64,000 nucleotides of DNA from Paracoccaceae bacterium (GCA_026989055.1 JALSKC010000004.1:47732-111731), one strand, 5' to 3'. Shown: positions 1 through 10,458, numbered from the stretch's first letter. The notes: a model not told the origin generated them from the sequence alone. Numbers and translations: made by a program.

Positions 1-1
1 C

Positions 2-133
2 CGCATCCGCCACGGCGAGCGGATCGCCCAGATGGTGGTGGCGCCGGTGGTGCGGGCCGGGTTCGAACTGGTCGGCTCGGTCAGCGAGACCGGGCGCGGC
101 AGCGGCGGCTTCGGTTCGACCGGGCAGACGTGA
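2..133 (+). CDS. dut: dUTP diphosphatase, C-terminal fragment (cut by window edge)
   Basis: Only the last 43 codons are in the window; the gene begins outside it. The fragment reads through [12 protein letters not shown] and ends in a glycine-rich tail with [11 protein letters not shown]. These match conserved motifs 4 and 5 of trimeric dUTPases; the motif 5 tail closes over the substrate in the neighbouring subunit. The enzyme hydrolyses dUTP to dUMP and pyrophosphate, keeping uracil out of DNA and feeding thymidylate synthesis. The ThiF/MoeB-like gene starts 13 bases after the stop on the same strand, so the two are probably co-transcribed. Confidence 0.9.
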   Translation, partial: RIRHGERIAQMVVAPVVRAGFELVGSVSETGRGSGGFGSTGQT

Positions 134-146
134 TGAGGCCGGGCCG

Positions 147-1250
147 ATGACATGGATTCTGCTGGCGCTCGCCGGGCTGTGGGGGCTTGGTGCCCTGCTG
201 CGCATGCCGGTCCGGCTGCGCCTGGCGGTGGTGGCGGTGCTCTACCTCGCGGTGCTGCTGGCGCTGATCGTGCTTCCGGCCGGCAGCGCCCTGCGCCGGG
301 GCCTGGGCGTCAGCCTGGAAGGCTGGGCGCTGGTCGGTGTGCTGACGGCGGCGGTATGGCTGTATGCGCGTGCCGTCGCCGCGCTCAGGGCGCGGGCAAG
401 GCCGGCCCGCCCGGGTCAGGAAGCGGCGGGCCAGGAAGCGGCGGGTCAGGAAGTGAAGGGGCGGGGCGCCGGGTTCCGGCGCGCCGAGCTCGAACGCTAC
501 GCCCGCCATATCGTGCTGCGCGAAATAGGAGGACCGGGGCAGAAGAAGCTGAAGCAGGCAGCCGTTCTGGTGATCGGCGCCGGCGGGCTGGGGGCGCCGG
601 TGCTGCAGTATCTGGCTGCCGCCGGGGTGGGCAGGATCGGGGTGATCGACGACGATGTGGTGGACAATTCCAACCTGCAGCGGCAGGTGATCCACAAGGA
701 TGCGGCGATCGGGATGCCCAAGGTGTTCTCGGCCCAGCGCGAGATGCAGGCGCAGAACCCGGCGGTGGAGGTGCGCCCCTACCGGCGCCGCCTGAGCAGG
801 GACATCGCCGCCGAACTTTTTGCCGAATACGATCTGATTCTCGATGGCAGCGACAATTTCGACACCCGCTATCTGGTCAACCGCACCTGCGTCGCCCTGG
901 GCAGACCGCTGATCGCGGCCGCGCTCAGCCAGTGGGAGGGGCAGATCAGCACCTACGACCCGGCCCGCGGCGGACCCTGCTACCAGTGCGTCTTTCCCGC
1001 GCCGCCGGCTCCGGGGCTGGCGCCGGCCTGCGCCGAGGCCGGGGTGCTCGGCCCGCTGCCCGGGGTGCTGGGCGCGATGATGGCGGTGGAGGCGATCAAG
1101 GAGATCACCGGCGCCGGGGAGGGGCTGCGCGGGCGGATGCTGATCTATGATGCACTGTTCGGGGAAAACCGGCTGGTCCGGCTGAAGCCGCGCTCCGGCT
1201 GCCCGGCCTGCGGCGGGAAGGGGGCTTCCGGGCCTGGTCGGGCGGCGTGA
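147..1250 (+). CDS. ThiF/MoeB/HesA-family adenylyltransferase with N-terminal membrane segments
   Basis: 367 residues. Residues 1 to about 80 form two to three hydrophobic segments, then a linker with two and a half copies of a GQEAA pentapeptide. From about residue 112 an E1-like domain begins: RHIVLREIGGPGQ, the nucleotide-binding loop GAGGLGAPVLQYLAAAGVG, and the D-N-LQRQ region. Two CxxC pairs (CYQC and CPAC) are the zinc site expected of MoeB/ThiF proteins. Such enzymes adenylate the C-terminal glycine of ubiquitin-like sulfur carriers for molybdopterin or thiamine synthesis. The domain is confident; which carrier it serves is not, because no moaD or thiS lies nearby. The membrane anchor is unlike classical soluble MoeB. 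Confidence 0.85.
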   Translation: MTWILLALAGLWGLGALLRMPVRLRLAVVAVLYLAVLLALIVLPAGSALRRGLGVSLEGWALVGVLTAAVWLYARAVAALRARARPARPGQEAAGQEAAGQEVKGRGAGFRRAELERYARHIVLREIGGPGQKKLKQAAVLVIGAGGLGAPVLQYLAAAGVGRIGVIDDDVVDNSNLQRQVIHKDAAIGMPKVFSAQREMQAQNPAVEVRPYRRRLSRDIAAELFAEYDLILDGSDNFDTRYLVNRTCVALGRPLIAAALSQWEGQISTYDPARGGPCYQCVFPAPPAPGLAPACAEAGVLGPLPGVLGAMMAVEAIKEITGAGEGLRGRMLIYDALFGENRLVRLKPRSGCPACGGKGASGPGRAA

Positions 1251-1299
1251 GGCCGTTGCGGTGCGGCCTGCCTGCCTGGCCCGCCGGGGCGCCTTTGCC

Positions 1300-1329
1300 T
1301 TGAGCTTCCGCCCCTTCTCGGCCTAGGCT
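1300..1329 (+). promoter_or_regulatory. Candidate sigma-70 promoter of the ABC binding-protein gene
   Basis: TTGAGC, an 18-base gap and TAGGCT lie 37 bases before the start codon, with GGGGGA as ribosome site in between. The -10 half is weak, so this is a reading by eye. Confidence 0.4.
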
Positions 1330-1365
1330 CGGAAAACGACAGCATCGGACAGGGGGAACCTTCAC

Positions 1366-2211
1366 ATGAAACCGTTTGCCGGAATCAAGCCGTTTGCCGG
1401 AATCAAGCCGTTTGCCGGAATCGCCGTCGCCGCCATGGCGGCCGTCGCCTCGCTCGCCCTCGCCGGCACCGCCGCCGCGGCTTCGGAACTTCCCGATCTG
1501 GGCGGGCGCGAGATCGTCGTGGTAACCGAGAACGCCTACCCGCCGCTGCAGTTCATCGACCCCAAGACCGGAGCGGCGATCGGCTGGGAATATGACGCGA
1601 TGGAAGAGATCGCCCGGCGGCTGAACGCCAGGGTGGTCTATGAGAACATCAGCTGGGATGCGATGATTCCGGCGGTTTCCGAAGGCCAGTACGACATCGG
1701 GATGACCGGCATCACCATCCGCGACGACCGCCGGGAGAAGGTCGATTTTTCCGAGCCCTACATGCGCTCGGAAATGGTGATGATGGTGCGCGGAGACGAA
1801 GAGCGTTTCAGCAACGCCGAGGAATTCGCCGCCAACCCCGATCTGCTGATGGCCGCCCAGCCCGGCACCACGCCGTTCTATGTCGGTGTCTACGAGGTGC
1901 TGGACGGGGATGAATCCAACCCGCGCATCCGGCTGTTCGAGACCTTCGGCGCCGGGGTGCAGGCGCTCAAGAGCGGCGATGTGGACCTGGTGCTGACCGA
2001 CGGCACCGCCGGCAACGGTTACGTGGAGGCCTCGGAGGGGGGGCTGAAGATCATCGGCGAACCGCTGGGGACCGAAGACTTCGGCTTCATCTTCCCCAAG
2101 GGCTCGGATCTGGTGGCGCCGATCAATGCCGCCATCGCCTCCATGAAGGCCGACGGCACGCTGGATGCGCTGAACAGGAAGTGGTTCCTGGAATACAAGA
2201 TGGGCGGTTGA
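1366..2211 (+). CDS. Periplasmic amino-acid ABC transporter substrate-binding protein (family 3)
   Basis: 281 residues. The start is followed by three tandem KPFAGI repeats and a hydrophobic core ending in GTAAAAS, a Sec signal peptide. The mature part opens with [18 protein letters not shown] and contains [19 protein letters not shown], the conserved block of solute-binding protein family 3. Residues near 150-200 ([25 protein letters not shown]) belong to the second lobe. It should bind a polar amino acid or related small molecule in the periplasm and hand it to the permease encoded about 100 bases downstream. The exact ligand cannot be read from sequence. Confidence 0.9.
   Translation: MKPFAGIKPFAGIKPFAGIAVAAMAAVASLALAGTAAAASELPDLGGREIVVVTENAYPPLQFIDPKTGAAIGWEYDAMEEIARRLNARVVYENISWDAMIPAVSEGQYDIGMTGITIRDDRREKVDFSEPYMRSEMVMMVRGDEERFSNAEEFAANPDLLMAAQPGTTPFYVGVYEVLDGDESNPRIRLFETFGAGVQALKSGDVDLVLTDGTAGNGYVEASEGGLKIIGEPLGTEDFGFIFPKGSDLVAPINAAIASMKADGTLDALNRKWFLEYKMGG
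1369..1422 (+). repeat. Three tandem 18-bp repeats at the start of a signal peptide
   Basis: The unit AAGCCGTTTGCCGGAATC occurs three times back to back, differing by one base in the first copy. Each copy codes for KPFAGI, so gain or loss of a copy keeps the reading frame and lengthens or shortens the signal peptide n-region. Confidence 0.95.
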
Positions 2212-2314
2212 ACGTGCCGGGCGCGGCCGGTGCGCGGGGTGCATCAGCTGCCTTGCGCGCGGGGTGCGGATGCCGGTCGCGGAGGCGCGAGCGGGCGGCG
2301 GAGCAGGCAGGCGG

Positions 2315-3115
2315 ATGACGGGCCGGCAGCAGGACGGCAAGGATGATTTCCCCTGGTGGCTTCTGCTCGCCGCGGCGCTGGGGGGCTGGCTTCTGTACCG
2401 GGTGATCAGCGATGCGCTCTACGCCCAGATTCTGGCCACCCTGTCCAGGGGCATCCTGATCACGGTATTCGTGACCCTCGTCGGCTTCGCCCTGGCCACC
2501 GCCATCGGGCTGCTGCTGGCGGTGGCGCTGCTGTCGCGCTTTCTGGTGCTGCGCCAGGCGGCGCGCTTCTATGTCGAGATCATCCGCGGCATTCCGATGA
2601 TGGTGCTGCTGCTCTACGTGGCCTTCGTGCTGGCGCCGGCAATGGTCGCGGCCTGGAACTGGGTGGCGACCGGCCTGGGGTTCGAACCGGCCCGGACGCG
2701 GGACTTTTCGCTGCTGTGGCGGGCCATCATCGCGCTGACGATCGGCTATTCGGCCTTCATCGCCGAGGTGTTCCGGGCCGGGCTGCAGTCGATCGACCCG
2801 GGCCAGATCGAGGCGGCCAAGGCGCTGGGGCTGAGCGGCTGGCAGCGGTTCCGCCACATCGTCTTTCCGCAGGCGATCCGCACCATCATGCCGCCGCTGG
2901 GCAACGATTTCGTCGCGATGATCAAGGATTCATCGCTGGTGTCGGTGCTTGGGGTCTATGACATCACCCAGGCGGGCAAGATCACCGCGGCGGGCAATTT
3001 CCGCTATTTCGAGACCTACAACGTGGTGGCGCTGATCTACCTGTTCATGACGGTCGGCCTGTCGCTGCTGCTGCGCCGGCTCGAAACGAGGATGCGGCGC
3101 AACGATCACGGCTAG
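2315..3115 (+). CDS. Amino-acid ABC transporter permease (HisM/GlnP type)
   Basis: About 266 residues with five or six membrane helices. The coupling-loop motif EAAKALGLSGWQRFRHIVFPQA is the EAA signature of bacterial binding-protein-dependent permeases, and EIIRGIPMMVLLLY is typical of the polar amino-acid family. It should form the membrane channel for the binding protein encoded just upstream. The ATG at 2315 is chosen; an in-frame ATG at 2264 would add 17 residues, mostly Ala/Gly/Arg, with no obvious function. No ATP-binding subunit follows: the next gene is convergent. Two copies of GCGCGGGGTGC sit in the gap before it. Confidence 0.88.
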   Translation: MTGRQQDGKDDFPWWLLLAAALGGWLLYRVISDALYAQILATLSRGILITVFVTLVGFALATAIGLLLAVALLSRFLVLRQAARFYVEIIRGIPMMVLLLYVAFVLAPAMVAAWNWVATGLGFEPARTRDFSLLWRAIIALTIGYSAFIAEVFRAGLQSIDPGQIEAAKALGLSGWQRFRHIVFPQAIRTIMPPLGNDFVAMIKDSSLVSVLGVYDITQAGKITAAGNFRYFETYNVVALIYLFMTVGLSLLLRRLETRMRRNDHG

Positions 3116-3145
3116 GGGCACGGCTGGGGGCGCCTGGGGGCGCTC

Positions 3146-3200
3146 CCGGGGCCGGGATCTTTTCAAAAGCCCCGGCAAGCGTTTCGAAACAAGCGCTTGC
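3146..3200. other. Two adjacent hairpins between convergent genes
   Basis: CCGGGGC (3146-3152) can pair with GCCCCGG (3169-3175), and GCAAGCG (3175-3181) with CGCTTGC (3194-3200), the second enclosing GTTTCGAAAC. They lie between the ends of the permease and XRE genes and could stop transcription from both sides, but no clear T-run follows. Confidence 0.35.
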
Positions 3201-3249
3201 ACGTCCGGCCCGACCCGGCGCACCGGCAGACCGTCCGCCGGCCTTGCCG

Positions 3250-3954
3250 CTAGGCCTTGCCGGAGCGCCTGGACAGACGCGCCAGGCGGCGCTCCACTTC
3301 GCGCCTCTCCCATTCGTCACCCAGCAGCGCTCCCCGCCCGAAGACGTCGAAGCCGTGGAAAACCAGGCTTATCCCCCAGGCCAGGGCGACCCAGATCACC
3401 CAGATCGTGTCGGGCATCACCAGCAGGTTCACCGCCAGAAGTACCGCGAGCACGGCGATGAAGCTGAAAAGGTTGTAGTAGAAGCCGCGTTCGCGGCGCA
3501 CCTGCCGCCGGATGCGGCGTTCCTCGGGGGTGCGGGCGGCAGGAAAATCGTTTTCGTAATTGTCTTTCCAGTCGTCTTCCCAGTCTTCATAGCGTTTCAG
3601 ATAGCGCACATAGCGCAGCGCGGCGCGGTCCTCCTCGCTCAGCCCGGCGCCACTCTCCGCCGTCCCGGGGGCCGGCCCCCGCGCCCTGTGCGCGTCTTGA
3701 GGTTGCGCCGCTCCTTCCGCTCCGGTGGGGGCCGGCCCGACGGGGGGATCCTTGCGGGTATCGTCATTCATCGGGGCATCCTTCCTCAGTTCGGGGATCG
3801 AGGTCTCGAACACCGCCGCCAGGCATTTCAGGGTTTCCAGGCTGGCGCGTCCGCCGTTTTCGATCCGCTGGATGGTGCGCACCGAGACGCCGGAGATCTG
3901 CGCCAGATCTTCCTGCGACCAGCCCCTGTCCTGCCGCAGCCTGCGTATGATCAT
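3250..3954 (-). CDS. XRE-type HTH regulator fused to a 2TM membrane domain
   Basis: 234 residues from the ATG at 3954; MIIRRLRQDRGWSQEDLA is the natural beginning of the helix-turn-helix, although the frame stays open upstream. Residues 1-65 are a Cro/C1-type DNA-binding domain (SGVSVRTIQRIENG recognition helix). A Pro/Gly-rich linker follows, then an acidic/aromatic stretch (RYLKRYEDWEDDW). The C-terminal part (about 165-215) has two hydrophobic helices separated by a short PDT turn, the 2TM domain. A membrane-tethered transcription factor is the likely role. Targets are unknown; it stands alone, convergent with the ABC permease. Confidence 0.8.
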   Translation of the reverse strand: MIIRRLRQDRGWSQEDLAQISGVSVRTIQRIENGGRASLETLKCLAAVFETSIPELRKDAPMNDDTRKDPPVGPAPTGAEGAAQPQDAHRARGPAPGTAESGAGLSEEDRAALRYVRYLKRYEDWEDDWKDNYENDFPAARTPEERRIRRQVRRERGFYYNLFSFIAVLAVLLAVNLLVMPDTIWVIWVALAWGISLVFHGFDVFGRGALLGDEWERREVERRLARLSRRSGKA

Positions 3955-4180
3955 CTTTTCCGATCCGTTTCTGGTGTCGTGTTCCTGGTGCCGCCGATAT
4001 GGGCCCGCCATGCTACTCTGACCACGACAGGATCCCGACACAAGCCCGTCATCGGCCCGCAGCCCCGACCGGGGAGGCGAGGTTTCGGGAGCCTGTCCGG
4101 GCCGTTTCCCGGGAGCATGCCCGGGCGGCGGGCATTGCGGCGGAAAAGGCGGAAAGGGGGTGGGGCGCCGGCGCGCGGGC

Positions 4181-4792
4181 TCACAGCCCGCCGATGTCGC
4201 GCAGCAGGGCGAGCAGTTCCTCCACCCCGCGCCGTTCGCGCAGGCAGGCGAACAGGAAGGGGCGGGAGCCGCGCATGCGCCGAGCGTCGCGTTCCATCAC
4301 CTCCAGCGAGGCCCCCACATGAGGGGCGAGGTCGGTCTTGTTGATCACCAGGATGTCGGAGCGGGTGATCGCGGGGCCGCCCTTGCGCGGGATCTCCTCG
4401 CCGGCGGCCACGTCGATGACGTAGATCGTCATGTCAGCCAGTTCGGGGCTGAAGGTGGCCGACAGGTTGTCGCCGCCGGATTCGATGAATACCACCTCGA
4501 GATCCGGGCAACGCTCCCGCAGCTCGGCGATGGCGGCCAGATTGATCGAGGCATCCTCGCGGATGGCGGTATGCGGGCACCCGCCGGTCTGCACGCCGAT
4601 GATTCGCTCCTGCGGCAGGGCCTGCATCCGCATCAGCGCCTCGGCATCTTCCCGGGTGTAGATGTCGTTGGTGACGACTCCCACCGAGAATTCCGCGCGC
4701 AGCGCGTTGCACAGCAGCGCCGTCAGCGTCGTCTTTCCGGCGCCGACGGGGCCGCCGATTCCGATGCGCAGGGGGCCGTGGGGGCTGATCAT
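4181..4792 (-). CDS. ureG: Urease accessory GTPase UreG
   Basis: 203 residues. [11 protein letters not shown] near the N-terminus is the P-loop, [11 protein letters not shown] holds the Cys-Pro-His nickel site, and IESGGDNL and INKTDL are the switch and guanine-base motifs of the SIMIBI GTPases. UreG couples GTP hydrolysis to delivery of nickel into apo-urease, working with UreD, UreF and UreE. Its ATG overlaps the ureF stop codon in an ATGA arrangement, so translation is coupled. It is the last gene of the urease operon here. Length is normal for the family. Confidence 0.97.
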   Translation of the reverse strand: MISPHGPLRIGIGGPVGAGKTTLTALLCNALRAEFSVGVVTNDIYTREDAEALMRMQALPQERIIGVQTGGCPHTAIREDASINLAAIAELRERCPDLEVVFIESGGDNLSATFSPELADMTIYVIDVAAGEEIPRKGGPAITRSDILVINKTDLAPHVGASLEVMERDARRMRGSRPFLFACLRERRGVEELLALLRDIGGL

Positions 4793-5436
4793 GTGCGGAA
4801 TATCCTCGGTTGCCGGGTTTCGTGTCGCATGGCGGAGATGTCGGCCAGGAAGGCGGTGCCGGAAAGGGTGGAAAGGTCGCCGCTTTCGGCTCCGGCCGCG
4901 ATCCGGGAAAGCAGCGGCGACAGGGCGTGGATCAGGGTCTGCGCCTCGGTCTGGCCGAGCGGGATCAGGCGTTGCGCCGCGGATACCAGATTGGCGGCGA
5001 AGGCCTGCAGGTAGAGCAGGAGGACCGGCGGCAGCGGCAGCCCTTCCAGCGATGCCGCCCGGCCGACGGCCACCGGGTAGGAAAGCGTCGGCAGCGCCAG
5101 GCCGAAGGCGGCGGCGGTCGCCCTGCAGAAGGCGGCGCCCTGCAGTTCGAGCTCGGCCAGCCGCTCGCGCCCGGCGGCGAAGGCGCGGCAGGCGGCGTCT
5201 ATTTCCTCCAGCTCCCCGGGGGAGCGCGCGCGCCAGGCGGCGGCCAGGAACAGCCCGTCGGAGTGTCCGCTGCCGTGGGTCAGGATGTCCTCGAGCCACT
5301 CGCGCAGCTCCGCCGCCCCGCGCACCGCACCTTCGGCCACCAGCTGCTCCAGCCCGTGCGAATGGGCGAACGCCCCCACCGGATAGGCGGGCGAGAACCA
5401 TTGCGCGAGGGTGAGGAGATGCTCGTCAGAAGGCAT
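4789..5436 (-). CDS. ureF: Urease accessory protein UreF
   Basis: 215 residues from the ATG at 5436 ([30 protein letters not shown]). The [18 protein letters not shown] block is the hallmark of UreF, an all-helical dimer that bridges UreD and UreG in the urease activation complex and helps open the nickel tunnel. The C-terminus ends in [13 protein letters not shown], matching the conserved basic tail. A GTG at 5466 could add ten residues but would overlap ureE by 41 bases; the ATG overlaps it by 11. The stop overlaps the ureG start. Confidence 0.95.
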   Translation of the reverse strand: MPSDEHLLTLAQWFSPAYPVGAFAHSHGLEQLVAEGAVRGAAELREWLEDILTHGSGHSDGLFLAAAWRARSPGELEEIDAACRAFAAGRERLAELELQGAAFCRATAAAFGLALPTLSYPVAVGRAASLEGLPLPPVLLLYLQAFAANLVSAAQRLIPLGQTEAQTLIHALSPLLSRIAAGAESGDLSTLSGTAFLADISAMRHETRQPRIFRT

Positions 5437-5875
5437 GGGAATGGATGCGTCCGTGGCCGTAGGCACCGCCTTCGGGGGTGAAGGGTTCGCGGATTTCGCG
5501 GCAGCTGGCGCCCAGGCCTTCCAGCATGTCGCGCAGCACCAGATCGCGGGCGATCAGCAGGCGCGCCGGTTCGATCTGGCAGGGCGCGTGGCGGTTGCCG
5601 ATGTGCCAGGCCAGGCGGGGCAGGTCGGGGCCGGTGACTTCCAGCAGATCCTCGGCTGCGGCGCGCACCTCGATCAGCCGGCCGTCGGCCAGTTCGAAGG
5701 CATCGCCGTGCCCCAGACCCGCGGTCTGCGGCAGGTCGGCCAGAAAGCGCAGCCCGCCGGCGGTTTCCAGCACCCGGCGGCGCAGGAAGCGTTCCTCATG
5801 GGTCAGGATGACGTGATCGCCGGAGCCCGACCAGTGGCCGGAGCGGTGCAGGATGCGGGCGGCGGGCAGGGGCAT
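5426..5875 (-). CDS. ureE: Urease nickel metallochaperone UreE
   Basis: 149 residues. The N-terminal half has the UreE peptide-binding fold region (LTHEERFLRRRVLETAGG), and the C-terminal half carries GNRHAPCQIE, the conserved nickel-binding His of the dimer interface. The tail ends in [11 protein letters not shown]. Only four His lie in this tail, far from the long poly-His tail of some enterobacterial UreE proteins. UreE delivers nickel to UreG. The gene starts 17 bases after ureC and overlaps ureF, in keeping with one operon. Confidence 0.95.
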   Translation of the reverse strand: MPLPAARILHRSGHWSGSGDHVILTHEERFLRRRVLETAGGLRFLADLPQTAGLGHGDAFELADGRLIEVRAAAEDLLEVTGPDLPRLAWHIGNRHAPCQIEPARLLIARDLVLRDMLEGLGASCREIREPFTPEGGAYGHGRIHSHAF

Positions 5876-5892
5876 GGCGCGGCCCGGAACGG

Positions 5893-7601
<1,709 letters not shown>

Positions 7602-7602
<1 letters not shown>

Positions 7603-7906
7603 CAGAGATCTCCCATCACCTGCCCGTTGAACCCGAATACCCGCCGCGCCCCGCCGATCGGCACCAGCGTCACCTCGCGCCGCTGGCCCGGCTCGAAACG
7701 CACCGCCGTGCCGGCCGGGATGTCGAGCCGCATCCCGCGCGCTGCCGCGCGGTCGAATTCCAGCGCCGGGTTGGTTTCGGCGAAATGGTAATGGCTGCCC
7801 ACCTGCACCGGGCGGTCGCCGGTGTTGGCCACTTCCAGAACGATCGTTTCGCGCCCGGCGTTCAGGGCGATCTCGCCGGCGGCGGGAAAGAGTTCTCCGG
7901 GGATCG

Positions 7907-7910
<4 letters not shown>
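7602..7910 (-). CDS. ureB: Urease beta subunit
   Basis: 102 residues from a GTG at 7910 ([19 protein letters not shown]), the length and start expected for Ure[17 protein letters not shown] and [19 protein letters not shown] are conserved family blocks. UreB is a structural subunit that packs on UreC near the active-site flap. The GTG overlaps the ureA stop in a GTGA arrangement. The frame is open for another 37 codons upstream, but that extension is only ureA sequence in another frame. Confidence 0.96.
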
Positions 7911-8220
<310 letters not shown>

Positions 8221-8224
<4 letters not shown>

Positions 8225-8256
8225 TTCGACCTCATTTCAAGCATTTCAGCATTTCA
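8221..8256 (-). repeat. Tandem TGAAATGC octamers between ureD and ureA
   Basis: On the minus strand two perfect TGAAATGC octamers (8256-8241) are followed by two imperfect copies running into the ureA start. The first repeat contains the ureD stop codon. Replication slippage is the simple explanation. Confidence 0.85.
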
Positions 8257-9090
8257 GCGTGCCCAGCTCCGGGGCAGGTCGTCATCGGTCAGCAGGGCCA
8301 GGATCGGGATCAGGGCCCTGCGCATCAGATAACCGTCCCGGGCCAGAAGACGCAAGATCACCATGTCAGGCGCCGGCATGCTGGCGCCGGCGGTTTCCGG
8401 CAGCAGCGCGCGCAGCCGCTCCAGCTGCAGCGGCGCATCGGGGGCGACATAGACGAGCCCGGCCATCGCCCCGGCGCCGCCCGCCAGGTAGCGGCGGGCC
8501 AGCCGGGCGGCGATGTCGCCGTGCATGCGCAGTGATTCCAGCCAGATCAGCCGGCCGTTGCGGCGGATCTCGAGCCGGTCCTCGAAGGCGGCCTCCTCCA
8601 GCCGTTCGCCCATTGCCGCGCGGCCGAAGACCACCGGCTCGGCGAGCAGCAGCGCGGCATCTTCCGCCATCTCGACCAGAAGCCGCCGCCGGAAGGAGGC
8701 GCCCCGGAACAGGATCGTTTCCTGCGGCAGCCAGCGCAGCCGGGCCCCGGCGTCGAGCCGGAGCCTGTTGTCCACCATGGCGCTCTGCCCCGGCAGCGCC
8801 CGGTAGGCCCGCTCCGCGCCCTGGGTGGTGATCGTTGCCGAGGTGCCCGCTCCGGCCCGGATCCGGCAGCCGAGAGAATCGCCTCCGGTCACCCCGCCGG
8901 CGGTGTTGATCAGCACCGCCCGCAGCCCGGTGCCCCCCTCGCGCGGGAAAAGAGCCTTCATTGCCCCGGAGTGGTGCAGCCGGGCGATCTCGGTTCCGCG
9001 CGCGCTCCGGCACAGCGACAGCGCGATCCGGCCGCGGGCGCGCGGCTGGCCTGGCACGGGGGTGGGGCTGTCCTGCGGCTCCGGGGGCAA
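8254..9090 (-). CDS. ureD: Urease accessory protein UreD
   Basis: 278 residues if the TTG at 9090 is used; a GTG at 9057 would give 267. No ATG is available before the homology starts, so the start is uncertain. NTAGGVTGGDSL and TTQGAERAYRA are the UreD/UreH signature, followed by LRWLPQETILFRGASF. UreD forms the scaffold that holds UreF-UreG on apo-urease during nickel insertion. It is the first urease gene, starting 21 bases after phaZ on the same strand, so the urease genes may be read from the phaZ promoter as well as from one of their own. Confidence 0.93.
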   Translation of the reverse strand: MPPEPQDSPTPVPGQPRARGRIALSLCRSARGTEIARLHHSGAMKALFPREGGTGLRAVLINTAGGVTGGDSLGCRIRAGAGTSATITTQGAERAYRALPGQSAMVDNRLRLDAGARLRWLPQETILFRGASFRRRLLVEMAEDAALLLAEPVVFGRAAMGERLEEAAFEDRLEIRRNGRLIWLESLRMHGDIAARLARRYLAGGAGAMAGLVYVAPDAPLQLERLRALLPETAGASMPAPDMVILRLLARDGYLMRRALIPILALLTDDDLPRSWAR

Positions 9091-9111
9091 GGTCGGTCTC
9101 GGGTTCGGCGT

Positions 9112-10359
9112 TCAGGATCGACCGGCGGGGCCCGAGGTGGTGTCGATGAACTCCAGCACCAGCGGGCGGATGTTGTCCCGCCAGCTGCGCCCGGCGAAGA
9201 TCCCGTAATGGCCTGCCCCCGGTTCCAGATGGCTGGCCTTCTTCGCTTCCGGCAGGCCGACGAGCAGATCCAGCGCCGCCCGGCACTGGCCGGGGGCGGA
9301 GATGTCGTCTTCCGCGCCTTCCACCACCTTCACCGCGACATCGGAGATGGCGGCGAAATCCACCTTCCTCCCCCGGAGGGTGAAGGCGTTGCGGGCGATC
9401 TCGCGCTTCTTGAAGATGCGCTCGACGGTGGACAGGTAGAACTCGGCCGGCATGTCCATCACCGCGAGATATTCGTCATAGAAGCGGTTGTGCCGGTCGT
9501 GATCGGCAGCCTCGCCGCGGGCGGCTCTCAGGATCTGTCCGCCGAAGGCGCGGATGTGGCGCTCGGCGTTCATCGTCATGAAGGAGGCCAGCTGCAACAG
9601 CCCCGGATAGACCAGCCGCCCGACCCCGCGATACTTGAACCCGACGCGCTGGATCATTGTCTTTTCGAGCATGCCCATGGTGACGCGGGCGCCGAAGTCG
9701 GTCACCTCGGTGGGGGCGGCGTCGGGATCGACCGGGCCGCCGATCAGCGTGAGCGAGCGCGGCTGTGCCGCCGGCTCCTGCGCGGCCAGCCAGGCGGTGG
9801 CGGCCAGAGTCAGCGGCGCCGGCTGGCAGACGGCGATCACATGGAGGTCGGGGCCCAGGTGGCGGATGAAATCGACGAGGTAGAGCGTGTAGTCCTCGAC
9901 GTCGAAGCGGCCCTCGGAAACCGGAATGTCGCGGGCGTTGTGCCAGTCGGTGACGTGAACCTCGCAGTCGGGCAGCAGGCTGCTGACCGTGCTGCGCAGC
10001 AGGGTCGCGTAATGCCCCGACATCGGCGCCACCAGCAGCACCCGGCGTCGGCGTTCCGCCCGCCCCTGCACCCGGAAGCGGATCAGGTCTGCGAACGGCC
10101 TGCGCAGCAGCCTTTCCACATGCACCTCGTGATCGCGCCCGTCCTCGCCCACCACCGAGGCGATGCCCCAGTCGGGCCGGGCGGCCATCCGGGCGAAGCT
10201 GCGCTCGGTCACCTCGCCCCAGGCGGCGACCAGCTGCGGCCAGGGGGAGGGCATCATGCCCATCACGGGATAGGAACCGAAGGCCTGCGCCGTCGCGCCC
10301 AGCCACTGGCTGGTGGTGCGCATGGTTTCCATCAGATCGTAGCTGGCCATGTGGCGCAT
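9112..10359 (-). CDS. phaZ: Intracellular poly(3-hydroxybutyrate) depolymerase
   Basis: 415 residues from ATG 10359 (an ATG three codons later is also possible). VLLVAPMSGHYATLLRSTV and DWHNARDIPVSEGRFDVEDY are typical of the cysteine-type intracellular PHB depolymerases. Cys178 in VCQPAPLTLAA is the expected nucleophile in place of the usual serine, with His in EPGAGHYGIF near the end. It releases hydroxybutyrate units from stored polymer granules. It is divergent from phaC with 99 bases between, so synthesis and breakdown of the polymer share one regulatory gap. No signal peptide is present. Confidence 0.94.
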   Translation of the reverse strand: MRHMASYDLMETMRTTSQWLGATAQAFGSYPVMGMMPSPWPQLVAAWGEVTERSFARMAARPDWGIASVVGEDGRDHEVHVERLLRRPFADLIRFRVQGRAERRRRVLLVAPMSGHYATLLRSTVSSLLPDCEVHVTDWHNARDIPVSEGRFDVEDYTLYLVDFIRHLGPDLHVIAVCQPAPLTLAATAWLAAQEPAAQPRSLTLIGGPVDPDAAPTEVTDFGARVTMGMLEKTMIQRVGFKYRGVGRLVYPGLLQLASFMTMNAERHIRAFGGQILRAARGEAADHDRHNRFYDEYLAVMDMPAEFYLSTVERIFKKREIARNAFTLRGRKVDFAAISDVAVKVVEGAEDDISAPGQCRAALDLLVGLPEAKKASHLEPGAGHYGIFAGRSWRDNIRPLVLEFIDTTSGPAGRS

Positions 10360-10425
10360 GCGGGTCTCCGAAAGTTCCGTCCGGCGGTTTCTCCGGCTTC
10401 CTCCGTCGCGCCGGTTCCGTTATGC

Positions 10426-10435
10426 TGCAACTGCA
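10426..10435. promoter_or_regulatory. TGC-rich palindrome between phaZ and phaC
   Basis: TGCA-AC-TGCA lies 23 bases before the phaC start, next to a TATGCT that could serve as a -10 element. TGC-rich palindromes are what PhaR binds in Paracoccus and Rhodobacter, so this may be a second, weaker PhaR site. Confidence 0.4.
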
Positions 10436-10458
10436 CAGGGTAGGATGGATGAGCGACG

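Noticed and set aside
3244..4344. A 366-codon plus-strand frame over the XRE-2TM gene
   Set aside because: It is antisense to a gene with a clear helix-turn-helix and 2TM domain, and continues as Arg/Gly-rich noise into ureG.
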